A stretch of DNA of 64,000 nt from Galerina marginata. Its lineage: Eukaryota > Basidiomycota > Agaricomycetes > Agaricales > Galerinaceae. Shown here one piece after another: positions 45,154 to 56,880 of this stretch (its first letter is position 1; each line of letters opens with the position of its first letter). A program made the translations under genes and the position numbers. The stretch is from the NCBI GenBank assembly GCA_023014335.1, contig JAECYW010000017.1, positions 1,674,001 through 1,738,000 on the forward strand, given 5' to 3'. The notes below the pieces were generated by a model. It was not told the DNA's origin and ran no database searches. It worked only from the letters and a program-made list of their open reading frames with translations.

Positions 45154-46667
45154 ATGGTTTATGACTACTATCAACAGAGCGGCCGACCAGGATGGGGAAC
45201 GAATCAGGCTTGTCTTTTCTTTTTTACACCTTTCCTTTGTATCACACTTACCCTGACATATGTAGTTTCAATTCGGCCCGCCACCAACCCCGGCCTTTCA
45301 GCCTCAACCTTCCTGTACGTTCAGATCATACTGGATCTCGACTTTGTTGAATAAATTATCACAGGGGGAGGACATGACTTTTACCGTGCCCATGCCGCGA
45401 CTGCAGATCCGTGAGTGAGCCACATTGGAGAACTTCCAAGACCTTGCTTGACTTCGCACCAATAAGATATCTTTTTGATCATGCTTGGAATCGAGTTCGA
45501 GAATATGGGGGCGCTCCTGCTGGTGGAATGGGCGTTGGCTTGCATGAGGCGCGTCACTGGCATCGGCGCGCATACGGAGCAATGGTTCAGTATCCCCCGC
45601 AAGAATCCGTGGTTATAACGGGCGCTCATTTACAATCTCAGAATGAAGTCCACCTGTTAGCTCCAAACGAGCTCGGCCATGCTGCAGCCTACGAAGCCTA
45701 CAGAACATGGATCCATAACAGTTCTATGTATGAGCCACTCAGTGGTGACATTGAAAGACAGCGAGAGGCTCTAACCGGCCTAGCAGTAGCAGAAGGTCAG
45801 CGATGGACCGTTCTTGGTGGTTGTATTCTTAATGCGAGACCTTGTTTCAGCGACACGATTGCTGCAATTTTCTTCTCGTCCAGTCGACGAATATGCTCGT
45901 TTATCTGCGACGGAAGCTGCTGCCCATACTGCCTCTTATATATTCTATCAAGTATGTGCACCACACTTACAACCCTCATTGAAATTCATTGGGTCGATCC
46001 ATAGACCCGCGACGAGGATTATAGATCTCGATCTCGTTATCGTAGTGGAGGGTTAGATGACCCATATGCCCATGATGATGAACTTCTGTACCCGCGTTCG
46101 CGGTCACTCTCTCGATCAGGACATAGGCATCGTTCACATTCCAGGCACCGTTCTTACTCACAATCAGGCATGATGCAATTCCCAGGGCAACAGTATGCGT
46201 CATCATCGATGTCCGCTGTTCCTCACTCAGCATATCCGGGTCAACCTGGTTCCTACGGTTCTTATGCTGGCAGTCAAGGGGGCATGCCTATGGCTTTACA
46301 TGGTTCTTCGTATCTCCCTAATGGCGCTCCATTGGGATCAGCATCTGCCTATGGCACCCCGATGCCTATGGGGATGAGTCCCTCTTATGCCCCTTCTATG
46401 CCCCCAGGAATTGCATCTTCATATCATGGATCGTCTCTCGGCGTCCCAACAGGATATCCACGCAGCAGGAGCTCCTCTTTTTCATATCCACAAGCGCCGT
46501 ATATGGGTAACGCAATGAGTGCAATGAGTGCAATGAGTGCTCCAAGTATGGGTATGCAACCTATGGGAATGCCAGCCGGCCAAACAATTGTGATTCACAA
46601 GCCGAGGAAAAGCAAGCACCGACATCATAAGCGCTCGCGAAGCACAGATGGAGACTACAGGTATTAA
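45154..46667 (+). CDS. hypothetical protein with helical core and Arg/Ser-, Met/Gly/Pro-rich tail
   Basis: No named family recognised. The likely start is MVYDYYQQSGRPGWGTNQ, a Tyr-rich head. After one or two introns comes GGGHDFYRAHAATADP, then FDHAWNRVREYGGAPAGGMG, VGLHEARHWHRRAYGAM, LLAPNELGHAAAYEAYRTWI, HNSSMYEPLSGDIERQREAL, TGLAVAE, LLQFSSRPVDEYARLSATEA and AAHTASYIFYQ. This helical part looks conserved and could be a lipid- or protein-binding domain. The tail is low complexity: RSRSLSRSGHRHRSHSRHRS, Met/Gly/Ser/Tyr-rich repeats including three AMS repeats, then GQTIVIHKPRKSKHRHHKRS. The histidine/arginine motif at the end may bind RNA or nuclear partners; that is inference. Exon edges before 45500 are estimated. 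Confidence 0.7.
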
Positions 46668-47246
46668 TTAGCCACTGAAACACACTGGTAACAGTGTTTT
46701 ATGCCACATACCCTTCTCGGATTCAGGACCCTTTTCTGTATATGTAACTGTAAACGCTTATGTGTAAATCCGTGTGTATACTTTGCCCAGTAATTGAGCA
46801 GTCAGCGAGTGGTCAAAGATAAGACTCCTTGGATTTGGTGATGAATATGACATCGGCGAGCGCTATAGCTCCGACACATAACGATCCGGTCAAAATGTAC
46901 CATGGCTTGAGCTCGCATGGGCTTTTGAAACTTGAAGGCGTTTGAAGACGGTATAAACTTCTATAGGCAAGTCCCTTGAATCACCAACAGTAGTCCGGAG
47001 GCAAGGTGATCGTATATGGCTGTGTCGGAGCTGTGTCGTTGCCCCGTTTGAGTCGCTTTTGATTTCTCACGATGAGTTGGCTATATAAACCTCTTGGGCG
47101 ACGTTTTGTAGCCCTTGATAGGCTGGCCCTAACCCACAGCATACCTCGCTAGCTTGCCCATATTTCCAGAGTTGAACTCTGCCAATTCTCAAATCTATCA
47201 CGAGAACACAACGCAAACAACCATACGACGACACCCACAAGACAAA
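46668..47246. other. intergenic: 3' flank and promoter of the small membrane protein
   Basis: 579 bp without a supported gene. The right part holds the TATA box at 47082-47089. Confidence 0.5.
47082..47089 (+). promoter_or_regulatory. TATA box upstream of the four-helix membrane protein gene
   Basis: TATATAAA lies 158 nt before the start codon at 47247, in good position for a core promoter with a leader of about 125 nt. Confidence 0.55.
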
Positions 47247-48004
47247 ATGACCAGAGTTACTACACGCACATTCTGCTGCTGCATCCCCGTCCGAGCCGGC
47301 GCAATAGTAGGTGTCATCCTTTCCCATTGGTTGTATCTGGGTAATTCATGAGCAACACGCCTTACAGCTCCTCGCAATCCTTGGCTTGATTGGTGGTAGT
47401 GGGGTAGCAGCTATTGGAATTATCAACCTGAAACATAACGGTGTGTCGCAATGCAACCAGCTTATATGAATGCTGAACATTTTTTTCCAGAGGGGAGTAG
47501 AACCACAGCGGTACTTCAGATCATAATCTATCTACTACTGGCGATTGTCTCCATTTTTGGGTATGTTCGCCCTACCTTCATGTTTAAATTGTGTCTGACG
47601 TCTCCTTAAGTTTGATTGGAGCTATCACCAAACGACTTGCGTTCATCCGAGTGTACTTGGCTATGCTCATTTTCCATCTCTTATTCAGCATGGGTACTGG
47701 CATCTATGCCATTCATCGCAGCTTCAAAGATGCGCCCAAGTATATCTCCGACTGCATGAGCGGGTCGACGGATAAAGGAGTCATTAGTGTGTGTAACAAT
47801 GGCGCTGCTCTCTTGAAGAGCGTCGTGATTGGATCATTCATTCTTGCGTGGTTGCTCGAAACCTGTACGTGACTTCAAATTTGCAATTATATTAGTACTT
47901 ACTCCTTTTCTCTAGGGGCTTGTGTCATTGTAGCCCATTACAGCAAGCAGCTGGCAGAGGAAGAAGCAACGAAGAGCATTGTGAAAGATACGGAATCTTG
48001 GTAA
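47247..48004 (+). CDS. small four-transmembrane protein (tetraspanin/MARVEL-like), function unknown
   Basis: Starts MTRVTTRTFCCCIPVRAGAI, with a CCCIPVR motif directly before the first helix (possible palmitoylation site). After short introns come LLAILGLIGGSGVAAIGIIN, TTAVLQIIIYLLLAIVSIFG, LAFIRVYLAMLIFHLLFSMG and SVVIGSFILAWLLE plus WACVIVAHYSKQL. A loop of about 45 residues between the third and fourth helix contains two cysteines (ISDCMSGSTDKGVISVCNNG). The topology of four helices with one larger loop holding cysteines resembles tetraspanins, but the CCG motif is absent. It ends KSIVKDTESW. Similar short Cys-Cys-Cys-Ile-Pro-Val-Arg proteins are, to my knowledge, frequent in mushrooms, without a known role. 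Four or five exons. Confidence 0.78.
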
Positions 48005-48318
48005 AGGATCGGCTACCTGGAACTACCTTACACTGTTATTTTTCTTAACACAATTCGATGTTTTTCGTTCTTCTATCAAACGGCCCCTCCTCAAGCCTCA
48101 GGCGTCAAGGCGTCAAGGTTGATTACTAACTATACTACATCCTTACAGTACAGTACTTAATAACAGTAAATGAAGCTCCCAAAAAAAATTCCGTTCGTTA
48201 TTGTATTACTTACGTAATACGAGTACACATCGGTGATGGTGAATGGAATCGGTTCTGTTCCAACCTTCCTTTGACCTTTATTAACGTATTCTAAGCGCGT
48301 CTTTCAACGGGTGAAAAC
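48005..48318. other. intergenic: promoter region of MPC2
   Basis: 314 bp. Contains a direct repeat ggcgtcaaggcgtcaagg (about 48102-48119) and a palindromic TTACGTAA at 48210-48217, a sequence preferred by Yap-type bZIP factors. No gene. Confidence 0.4.
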
Positions 48319-48867
48319 ATGTCTGGAGCTGTTGCGTCAGCTGGCGCCTCTAAATTTTCTGCATTCATGAACCATCCTGCAGGTCAGTTCCCGCTTCATT
48401 GTCAAGCCAGTTCACGTCACTTACCTATAGTTGAGGACCCAAAACTGTTTTCTTTTGGGCACCGGTGATGAAATGGTGTTTAGTTGCTGCAGGACTCAAA
48501 GATCTGGGCCGTCCAGCAGACAAGCTGAGCGTATCCCAAAACTTGGGTGAGCCCCCATGGAATAAATATTCACGAGAGAGGCTGATTATTAGTGTAGCTC
48601 TCGCTGCGACTGGATTTATCTGGGTGCGGTACTCATTCGTGATTACACCTGTTAATTACAGTCTGGCAGCGGTATGTACTCTCTGTTGTGAACGCGGAAA
48701 TGGGCTGAGCGTAATCTCGTCAGGTCAACTTCTTCGTCGGCTTGTCTGGCCTGACGCAACTAGGACGCATTGCCCAGTATGCCAGCTCGTTTTTATTCTC
48801 AGTCCCTCACTTTAATCTTTGTGTGCTTAGGTACCGAATGAATAATCCAGAGGCGACTAAGTCTTGA
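48319..48867 (+). CDS. MPC2: mitochondrial pyruvate carrier subunit 2
   Basis: Inner-membrane pyruvate carrier subunit that pairs with MPC1. Exon 1 reads MSGAVASAGASKFSAFMNHP then A; exon 2 GPKTVFFWAPVMKWCLVAAG and LKDLGRPADKLSVSQN; exon 3 LALAATGFIWVRYSFVITPV then NYSLAAV; exon 4 VNFFVGLSGLTQLGRIAQ; the last exon adds YRMNNPEATKS. The motifs FWAPxxKWxLVxAGLxD, SxxQNxALxATGxIWxRYS and NYxLxxVNxFVG define the family. About 110 residues, matching the normal length. All introns are short GT-AG. It converges on the Apq12-like gene with 106 bp between stops. Confidence 0.95.
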
Positions 48868-48973
48868 GACCCGTCAGCCCTTCAGACATTTCTTCCATGA
48901 ACCAACTGGGATGTTTTCAGAGGGATACGTAGTATATTCATTACATGTTAGGCATCAATTCTTCATGCGTACT

Positions 48974-49702
48974 CTATCGTGAACGAGAGCCTTTAGATTT
49001 AGGAGACTTCTTCGTCGCCTCGGGTTCTGGTACAGGCACTTCACTGTCTTTGACAACGCTTTTTACCGAGTTCCACCAATTCCCGCCAAATACCTGCCCT
49101 GCAGCTCCGACCACTATGTCCATAAGTTGCTGCATACCGACGTTTTGGTCCTGCCCTTCATTCTGTTCCCGATACTGCCACTCTTGATGAAGTTCAAACG
49201 ACTCCCAAGCCTTTGGTCGTTTGGTCCTTGGCCTCATATTCCGACGCTTTGTTCGGCGCTGGCTTTGAGGACGTCCTTTAGAGTTGTCGTCGAATAAACT
49301 TCCCAAATATCCTGCGAGCGTGGAGACGGCACCCTGATTTCCCACTGCACCCCCAGCGTTACCCATAAAATAGCCTGCTCCTGCCATGATGATGCCAAAA
49401 AGCATTCCCCACTTGATGAACCAAAACATAACACTTGCTAACCAAGTGGTAGTACGATATATGCTCGCTAATGCTAGATATGCAGCGAGAATGGTCAGGA
49501 TTGGGGGCAGCAACGCCTGAGCATTCCAGCCTGATGTTGACAGCAGGGATTGAGAAAGATTTAGTACTGCGGTGATTGCTGCCAGGGAATGAGAAAGTAC
49601 GCTGATGACAAAAGAGTAAAGCGGGGGAGGGAGATTGGCTGAAAGGAATTCTAGGAGAGGGTCAAGAAAGCCGGGTTGCCACAAATCCCCAACATTGACC
49701 AT
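48974..49702 (-). CDS. Apq12-like nuclear envelope / pore biogenesis protein
   Basis: Single exon, 242 residues. Two or three hydrophobic segments lie in the first half: PLYSFVISVLSHSLAAITAV, LPPILTILAAYLALASIYRT and VMFWFIKWGMLFGIIMAGAG. A Gly-rich turn follows (YFMGNAGGAVGNQG), then a very basic segment KGRPQSQRRTKRRNMRPRTK and a Lys/Glu/Ser tail ending SKGSRSR. This architecture, with IKWG after the long hydrophobic stretch, matches the fungal nuclear pore assembly and biogenesis (Apq12) family, which helps control membrane fluidity at the nuclear envelope. The family is weakly conserved, so the name is probable rather than certain. MVNVGDLW is the only sensible start. Confidence 0.65.
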   Translation of the reverse strand: MVNVGDLWQPGFLDPLLEFLSANLPPPLYSFVISVLSHSLAAITAVLNLSQSLLSTSGWNAQALLPPILTILAAYLALASIYRTTTWLASVMFWFIKWGMLFGIIMAGAGYFMGNAGGAVGNQGAVSTLAGYLGSLFDDNSKGRPQSQRRTKRRNMRPRTKRPKAWESFELHQEWQYREQNEGQDQNVGMQQLMDIVVGAAGQVFGGNWWNSVKSVVKDSEVPVPEPEATKKSPKSKGSRSR

Positions 49703-50107
49703 GGCGATGAGCTCGGGCAGTCACTAGTCACCGTGGGCAGTGCAAGGTTGCTTCAAGGTACTTACAGTCTTACAGAGAGCGACTAGGAACTTACATAAGG
49801 TTCAGTGACCAACGGAGCTGGCGAGCCAGTTCGTTTGATCCTCGGCATCGCCCGACGTGTCACTATGACCCGTGATCTGCCAAACTAGAAATGGGGTCCT
49901 CAATCGTCAGACCAATAGGAGTCTGTCGGCTCTCTGGTGTTTCACACGCTGTGTAAATCAGTTAAACCCCGCGAATCTTCCAAATAAGCCACAACAGGTG
50001 GACATATAAAGAATCGTGAATCCTGTACTACTTCCTCTCAAACTCTCTCAACCAATATCTCAACACCTCTCCGTCGTATATATATCTATTCCCCCTACCC
50101 TCCCGCC
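49703..50107. promoter_or_regulatory. divergent promoter with TATA box at 50005-50011
   Basis: 405 bp between the Apq12-like start and the plus-strand hypothetical start. TATAAAG at 50005-50011 is followed by a CT-rich leader to the ATG at 50108. No gene within. Confidence 0.5.
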
Positions 50108-51629
50108 ATGACCCTTAAAAGAAAGCTGGAGGACGACAATGAAGATGTGTCACATATCGTATGTCTCTACGTATCGTGAGCGCCCATGCGCGCTACTCAC
50201 CTTGTCTTGCACCCGTAGGCAAAACAAATGAAATTCGTCCCCTTTCCGAACATTGAAGTAGACATGGATGTCGTTATGAACGACGTTGAACCTCTATACC
50301 CTGACGTCGTCCACAGTCGTCTACAATCCAATGCCAGCTCAACTTCATCGAACGCCTCAGATTCACCAACAATGGACTCGCGTATGTCACTCCAGTAGTC
50401 TTGTCTTTTCCTTGAAACCTGGTATTTATTCCATACAACAGCAGGGTATCCTACTTTTGATATCTACCCTCTCCCGTTTTTCACCGATGACGGCTCAGTA
50501 AACACCGACTCTCACAATTTCTCACATTATTCTCGTCAATCTCCCAATTCTCAGGTTGGACTCCTTCAACCATCAAAATCTTTCGTTCATCATGGGTATG
50601 ACGCCCAATTTCATGTTTAAATCTGGTTTCCCTCATCCGAAATTTTTACCGACTTTCCAGCACAAACTGTACGCAAATTCCGAAACTCAGAATCGCCTGT
50701 GCGTCCGGCGTCAATGGTCAACGTACTATGTGGAGCCATTGCGAACAATGCGGCGCAATATCTATGGTTGAAAGTGACTAAAAGCTTAACTAACACTTTT
50801 CTAGCCCAACAGAAACAGTCAAACCTTGTCCCTGCTCTCATCCTCTTTATGTGCTTGTTATTCTTGATTTATTTGCCTATTGTACCATTTCTCTGCCGAC
50901 GCCAGCATTCAGCGACTGGACGACCAATTTTGTCACCACCAATGCCGCTTATTTATTCCGGTTATTCGCCTCCGACTTCAGTGTATCAGCAAAATGATTC
51001 AGCTGCAACTAGTTATCAACTGCTTCCCCCCTCTAACCAACTAGGGGGAGGATGTTTCCGGTCATCTTGTCCTTCATGCTCTCCTCCGCGCCTCCCGCTT
51101 GGCCCATATATAGAAGTTGTTATCCTGTATCATATTTTCATGATGTCAACAATCGACTTCCCTTTTTGACGCGAGCCCGGGCAGCACCTCATGAACAGCC
51201 GTAGGAGCATACATGCATTCCTCGTGACTAGCCAACACCCTCGCCAAAGAACCGAAGAAGTGTCAAAGTGCGATACATTGGGGACTGAGGATGCGTGCAG
51301 TGCAAGCGATGGAAAAGCTGGAGCCAGGTTTGATACTACATCCCCGAATGCCACTATCTGCTCCCAAGCTCCAGGGCTTCATACGAAACAAGTCGACTCC
51401 ACCGTGGAAAACTTCTGGACCTCCAAAGTCTTTAGGTCACCCCTGGGCCACCCATACCACAACTCATCCTTCATCTAGTTTAGTCCCCTCGAGACCATAT
51501 TTGAATCAGAATTCAGCTAGCTTGAAGCATACCTCTTGGGGTTACCCCGAACAAACTCTCGCAGGCCATCTTAACTTGAACATGCTTCTTCTTAACAGAC
51601 AACCGATGCACTTTAATAATAAACCATGA
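50108..51629 (+). CDS. hypothetical protein with Cys-rich CxxCG segment; 3' structure uncertain
   Basis: No named family. The first exons read MTLKRKLEDDNEDVSHI, AKQMKFVPFPNIEVDMDVVM, a Ser-rich stretch, YPTFDIYPLPFFTDDGSVN, HNFSHYSRQSPNSQVGLLQP, and CTQIPKLRIACASGVNGQRT then MWSHCEQCGAISMVES. The CxQIPKLRxxC and HCEQCG parts look like a zinc-binding unit. One reading stops at 50779. A 39-nt intron (gtgact...caacag, 50773-50811) would instead continue TVKPCPCSHPLYVLVILDLF and PAFSDWTTNFVTTNAAYLFR. Further downstream, 51291-51629 holds an open exon MRAVQAMEKLEPGLILHPRM ... LNMLLLNRQPMHFNNKP. I include it all as one gene, but the middle (51000-51290) could not be joined with confidence; two genes are possible. 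Confidence 0.5.
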
Positions 51630-51752
51630 CTTATCCCACCTTCTTGAGAAGAACCCATGACGCGACGGTTTAAAAGGAGTCCAAGACGACATTCTTCAAG
51701 TTGATATCGGAACATAATATCCTTACCTTACTCTGCAGGCCTCGTATCCAAC

Positions 51753-54312
51753 ATGTCCTCGCACAGTGACTCAGAGAAGGCTAGTGCCCAAGATCTCAGA
51801 GAAAGCCTGGATCTTGTCAACAATGTCAATGCAAAGTAGGGATCATACCGTTCGTTGCTGTCGAGTGCTAACCACTGTAAACAGGATACAAAATCCATTG
51901 CACGGCATACCGCACGATAAGTTGCTCTCGCAAGTTGAAGCCTTTGCAGAAGAACAAGATATGAAAGATATCTTAGTCTTACTTCAAAAGGGTGCTCTAC
52001 TCGCTCAAAACCCTCGCGACCCGGAGTCTATCAAAGAACTTGACGAGATTGACCTAGAGATAGTTCGGCAGGAGAAAACACGTACCTCTCCTAATTCCTA
52101 TCAACTCTTCCCGCTTTTTGACCACGCATTCCGAAAGATAAATGGAGACAGCCCAGAGATCTATATATGACTATCATCCTTTGCTCCATCGCAGCCGCTG
52201 TCCAGTTTGTCCCCTTGTCCTAACTCTCCTGTTCAAGGGATAATCTTTTAATGCACAGAGGATGGGACCAGACCGGCTCGAATGGAGCCAACCTTTCATT
52301 CCCCATAGAATTCAATATTAACCCAGATGCCGGCCAACCTAACTCCGGTAGAAACGAGTGGATCGTTGGTCTTGTCAATTCTGCGCAAGTTACTCACCTT
52401 CATCGTTTCTACTCGTCATGTTGATTTGCATTCACCATTGCAACTAGACCCTACATCTCAGCCTGCCTCTTAGGTTGCTGGTTGACCGATCCATTGAACA
52501 ATTTCTTTGGACGTCGTGGCACTATATTTATATCTGGCATATTCTGCTTGTTAACTGTCATTGGATCTGGATTAGCACAGACTTGGCCACAACTTTTCGT
52601 AAGCCCTTCAAACCATACTTCAGTATCAGGCTTTCCTGATTTTTCCGAATTTCAGGTTTGCCGCCTCCTGCTTGGGATTGGAATGGGTGCAAAGGCCAGT
52701 ACAGTTCCTGTATACGCTTCAGAAAACACACCCGCGTCTATTCGGGGTGGCTTGGTCATGTCTTGGCAGATGTGGGTATGTATATTGATGTACCCTTTGG
52801 CTGCTGTGCTTTATCTGATGAAGGAACATAGACTGCATTTGGCATATTTCTGGGTTTCTGTGCGAACCTCGCCTTTTATCAGGTCGGGAAAATAGCTTGG
52901 CGGCTGCAACTTGGTTCTGCTTTTCTTCCTGCCGTCCCATTGGTCATTGGGATTTTTTTCTGCCCAGGTAAGCGTTTCCTGCAAAGGATCGCAAAGCTGT
53001 TATTCATGTCGTTTTAGAATCGCCTAGATGGCTAATGAAAAAAGGACGTTACAGGGATGCCTATAATTCCTTCAAGAGGCTTCGAAACAGCGAATTACAG
53101 GCAGCTCGAGATCTCTACTACGTACATCGACAGTTGGTTGAGGAGAGAATGGTCCTGAGCGGAGTGTCATATCTATCCCGCTTCACGGAGCTCTTCACTA
53201 TCCCTCGCGTCCGTCGAGCGACGCTTGCCAGCTTTGTCGTGATGATCGCACAGCAAATGTGTGGCATTAATATCATAGCTTTCTACTCGTCTACTATCTT
53301 TGTGAACGCGGGCTATTCAACCAAATCAGCACTTTTAGCCTCCTGGGGATTCGGCCTGGTCAACTGGGTATTCGCCTTCCCTGCTGTATGGGTAAGCAAA
53401 ATTTATCGCCATGTCGTCAATAAATTAATCATTCGTCAAGACAATTGACACATTCGGACGACGAAATCTCTTGCTCTTCACTTTTCCGAACATGGCGTGG
53501 ACTCTACTTGCAGCAGGTTTCTCTTTCTTCCTTGACGTCAGTAACACAGCTAGAGTTCCTCTCATTGCTTTCTTCGTGTTCCTCTTTGCCGGTGCGTCGG
53601 GGTCGGTCGTTTTTATTATTATCAACTTATAAAAGCGACAAATAGCCTTCTATTCCCCTGGAGAAGGTCCAGTACCATTCACATACTCGTCCGAAATCTT
53701 CCCTCTTACGCATCGAGAAATGGGAATGTAAGCGAAGCCGCCGCTATTGTGCCGCAAGTATCATGATAACTTTTCTACAACAGGTCATGGGCAGTGGCAA
53801 CTAATTTGTTTTGGGCATCTGTCGTTTCTTTAACATTCCCCCGATTATTGGCGGCTTTCGGTTCTGCAGGAGGTGATTCGCGAGTTTTTCCCCGCTGCGT
53901 AACATGTTAGTTAGCCTTACCTTCCTTCATAGCTTTTGGATTCTTCGCCGGAATGAATATGGTGGCATTTTTTATGATATTTTTCTTGATGCCAGGTGAG
54001 AAAGGATTCTGTTTCTATCGTATAATGGCTGAAGTCTTTCCAGAAACCAAACAGCGCACTCTTGAAGTAAGTGCCAGTGGCTGTACGTACTATCTTCGGT
54101 ATATATTATTCTTACCTTTGCTGCTATAGGAACTCGATTTTGTATTCGCGGTCCCTACTTCGAGGCATATCAGCTACCAAACAAAGACCTTTCTGCCTTA
54201 TTTCTTCAAGAAATGGGTTTTATTCCGAAAAGAAGCCACTCTTGAACCTCTGTATAACTTCGAGGAAGTCGAGTCTACCACGACGTCTGAAAAGGGGGCA
54301 GGGCTCGAGTAA
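51753..54312 (+). CDS. MFS sugar transporter (SP family)
   Basis: Plasma-membrane 12-helix hexose or polyol proton symporter. The cytosolic N-terminus is long (about 130 residues: [20 protein letters not shown] to [20 protein letters not shown]). The transporter core has [40 protein letters not shown] (GRRG motif), [58 protein letters not shown] (PESPR), [36 protein letters not shown] (DxxGRR), [19 protein letters not shown] and [20 protein letters not shown] (PETK). It ends [14 protein letters not shown]. About twelve short introns. The long N-terminus and [13 protein letters not shown] entry resemble fungal myo-inositol/sugar transporters with unknown substrate. Confidence 0.9.
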
Positions 54313-54591
54313 GGAGTACTAGTACTAGTAGTAGGAGTACGTGGAGGATTTTATCATTTTCCACTCGAGAGGTTGATGGCAGCCGGGTTTTTCGATTTGT
54401 ACCTTTCAATCTGGTCATGAAGTCAATATGAAGTCAATGATCTCGTTACGTAACATGCTGAATTCCTGGCTGGGCAATGGGCATGGACGTGAACTCTCTG
54501 CCTCTCACACGCAACATCACATCCTTTGGGTAAAAGTTCCATCTCGCGCTAGACAGCATAGTCTCTCACTTGCAAACTTCAACCGCAAGAG

Positions 54592-56038
54592 ATGACCCAA
54601 ACAACTATGTTGCAATATGAAGCGCCATGTAAGCGCTCTAGTGCCTACGAAAAAGCCGACGATTTACTGATACTTGTTTAGGGCCTATTCACAGCCTTGA
54701 CTGGTGTAAAACGTCAGCTCCAGGTCAACAGCTACGTCCAAGGTCGGCATTCCGCCTCGGAGTTGCATCGTTTACAGAAAATTATCAAAACCAAATCGCT
54801 ATTATTGGGTTACAAGATGAACGAGTCCTTGTAGAGGATGACTTCACAGGACTACCCAGACTTTGTAACACTGTGCGAAGCGTACCACGGCTATCCAGCG
54901 ACTAGTTTGCAGTGGCAACCTGCCTCCGCCCAAGGTCATACTTGGTCGCAAAAGTCAACTGCGACAGAACTCCTCGCGACAACTGGAGACGCCTTGAGAG
55001 TATGGGAGTATAGCGGCGATGGACCAGCCGCTTCATCGAGTTACGTTGGAAGGCAACCTCCCATTTCTTCAGGTCACAGTTTGACCATGAAAACTGCGTT
55101 ATCTGGGGTGTGTATGGCCCATACATTACTTGACCTCGATCCTTACGCCTGTTCTAGCAGTCCAAAGTGCAAAATCAATCCGCAGGGGCACCTTTAACGA
55201 ACTTCTCCTGGAATGAGAAAGCACCCAATTTAATTGTGACCGCCTCTATTGATACGACTTGCACAGTTTGGAACATTGACACTTCTACTGCTATGACCCA
55301 GCTTATCGCGCATGATCGAGAGGTCTACGACGTGGCTTGGTTGCCTGGGTCGACTGATATCTTTGTTTCTGTGGGTGCTGACGGAAGTCTCCGTGCTTTC
55401 GACCTGCGTAGCTTGGAGCATTCCACTATTCTATATGAAACACCAGCTCCAAAGAATGTCCCTCTTCCCAATTCAAACCCATCTGCGTCTGCTCGTCCAC
55501 CGACATCCCCTCTCTTGAGAATTGCCTTCAACCCCTCTGATTCAAATTATATGTCAACCTTCCATATGGACGGTTCTGATGTGCAAATCCTGGATATGCG
55601 TAGTCCGGGGCAGCCTGTCATTGAATTGAGAGGTCACCATGCACCTATCAACGCTCTCGGATGGGGCTCAGCTGAACACCCTCTATTAGCGACGGCAGGT
55701 AATTGTGATCAATTCTAAGATATTCAACGTATTCTCATATGAGGTGGCTTTTACCTTAAGGCGATGACTGTCAAGTCTTACTATGGGATCTTGCCAACTA
55801 CACTCAAGGAGCAGCATCACCTCGTAGTGCTGGCTCTCGGCTAAATTCTCCTCGGCCAGATGCTAAAAAGAGAATCGTTACAGAGCCTGTCATGGCTTAC
55901 ACGGCACCCAGTCAAGTTACAAATCTAGCATGGTCGCCTCAAATTCCAGGCATGACAATGAATTCAGGGTACTCAACTGCTACAGGTGAATGGCTTGCAA
56001 TTACCTCGGGAAAGACAATAAAGGCCTTGAAGGTATAA
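54592..56038 (+). CDS. WD40 protein, DCAF7/TTG1/AN11 type
   Basis: Seven-bladed beta-propeller adaptor; family members scaffold kinases (DYRK/HIPK in animals) or act as DDB1-CUL4 receptors. It begins MTQTTMLQYEAPW, then PIHSLDWCKTSAPGQQLRPR, SFTENYQNQIAIIGLQDER, CEAYHGYPATSLQWQPASAQ, STATELLATTGDALRVWEYS, APLTNFSWNEKAPNLIVTAS, IDTTCTVWNIDTSTAMTQLI, AHDREVYDVAWLPGSTDIFV, SVGADGSLRAFDLRSLEHST, HMDGSDVQILDMRSPGQP and INALGWGSAEHPLLATAG, followed by a last exon DDCQVLLWDLANYTQGAASP and SQVTNLAWSPQIPG. The order and the IDTTCTVWNI blade are diagnostic for this subfamily. Four or more introns. Complete. Confidence 0.9.
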
Positions 56039-56880
56039 TATATGTCATCAAGTCATATAGCCCTGTCCATTCCCTGTGCATTTGCGGATAGATGCTAACT
56101 ACCCAGGTTGTATGAAGTACTGCTGTACTTGTAGATTGGGATTTCACTCAGGCATTACCACATATACTTTTTTCTGTACAATTCATCCAGTATTTTGAAG
56201 TCTTATCATCCAAGGAAGGTGCTTCGCTGTGTCTGGGTTGATGGACTTATCTTTGGAATTGTACTGAGCTTTAAAATGGCGGCAAGTTCACACCAGACTC
56301 ACTTGAATATCAACAGAATTGTGAGTAAAGTTGCTTGATTTCAAGGTTACACTCAACTCCAGCAACATACTCAGCACAGATTCCATTACTATAGGCAGCT
56401 AGGCCGAATGTTCTCTGGGGTTGCCAGCGGTGCATCGCAGCATTCTATCGCTCATGCAGGTTCATGTTTCGTATATACACCAAGCACAAAGCATCAGCCA
56501 CCACCACAAGTTCATCCTTTGATAATATGCCAAGCCTGACTGCGCATGATGCAAATCTTGGTGCAGACTTGACACAAGTAATTTCCGAACGTTGAAAGTT
56601 GACCGTGTCGACTCTGCCGACGCTGACTACGGGTAGATATCGATTGTGTGTTATACAGCGATACTTCACAGTACTTCACACGAAGTCACAATGTATTTTT
56701 CCTTTCACGAAAATTCCGACTTGGCAATATGTTGTATTTGACCTGTCATTGAGCACACATGGTAGCCATTTCAACGCTCAATGCCTTGAACAAACAAAGC
56801 CGCAAAACCCCAAACCCATCATACAAGCATGCCACTGCAAATTTGATTTAGCAACTTCTCTGTCATAAGAAGTAACGAAC
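56039..56880. other. intergenic between two convergent genes, nothing recognised
   Basis: 842 bp between the WD40 and CNT stop codons. Only short reading frames with no family resemblance are present; I see no RNA gene or clear repeat. Confidence 0.5.

Noticed and set aside
56445..56868. Short frames between the WD40 and CNT genes
   Set aside because: Below the length expected by chance in non-coding DNA to be meaningful, with no recognisable domain.
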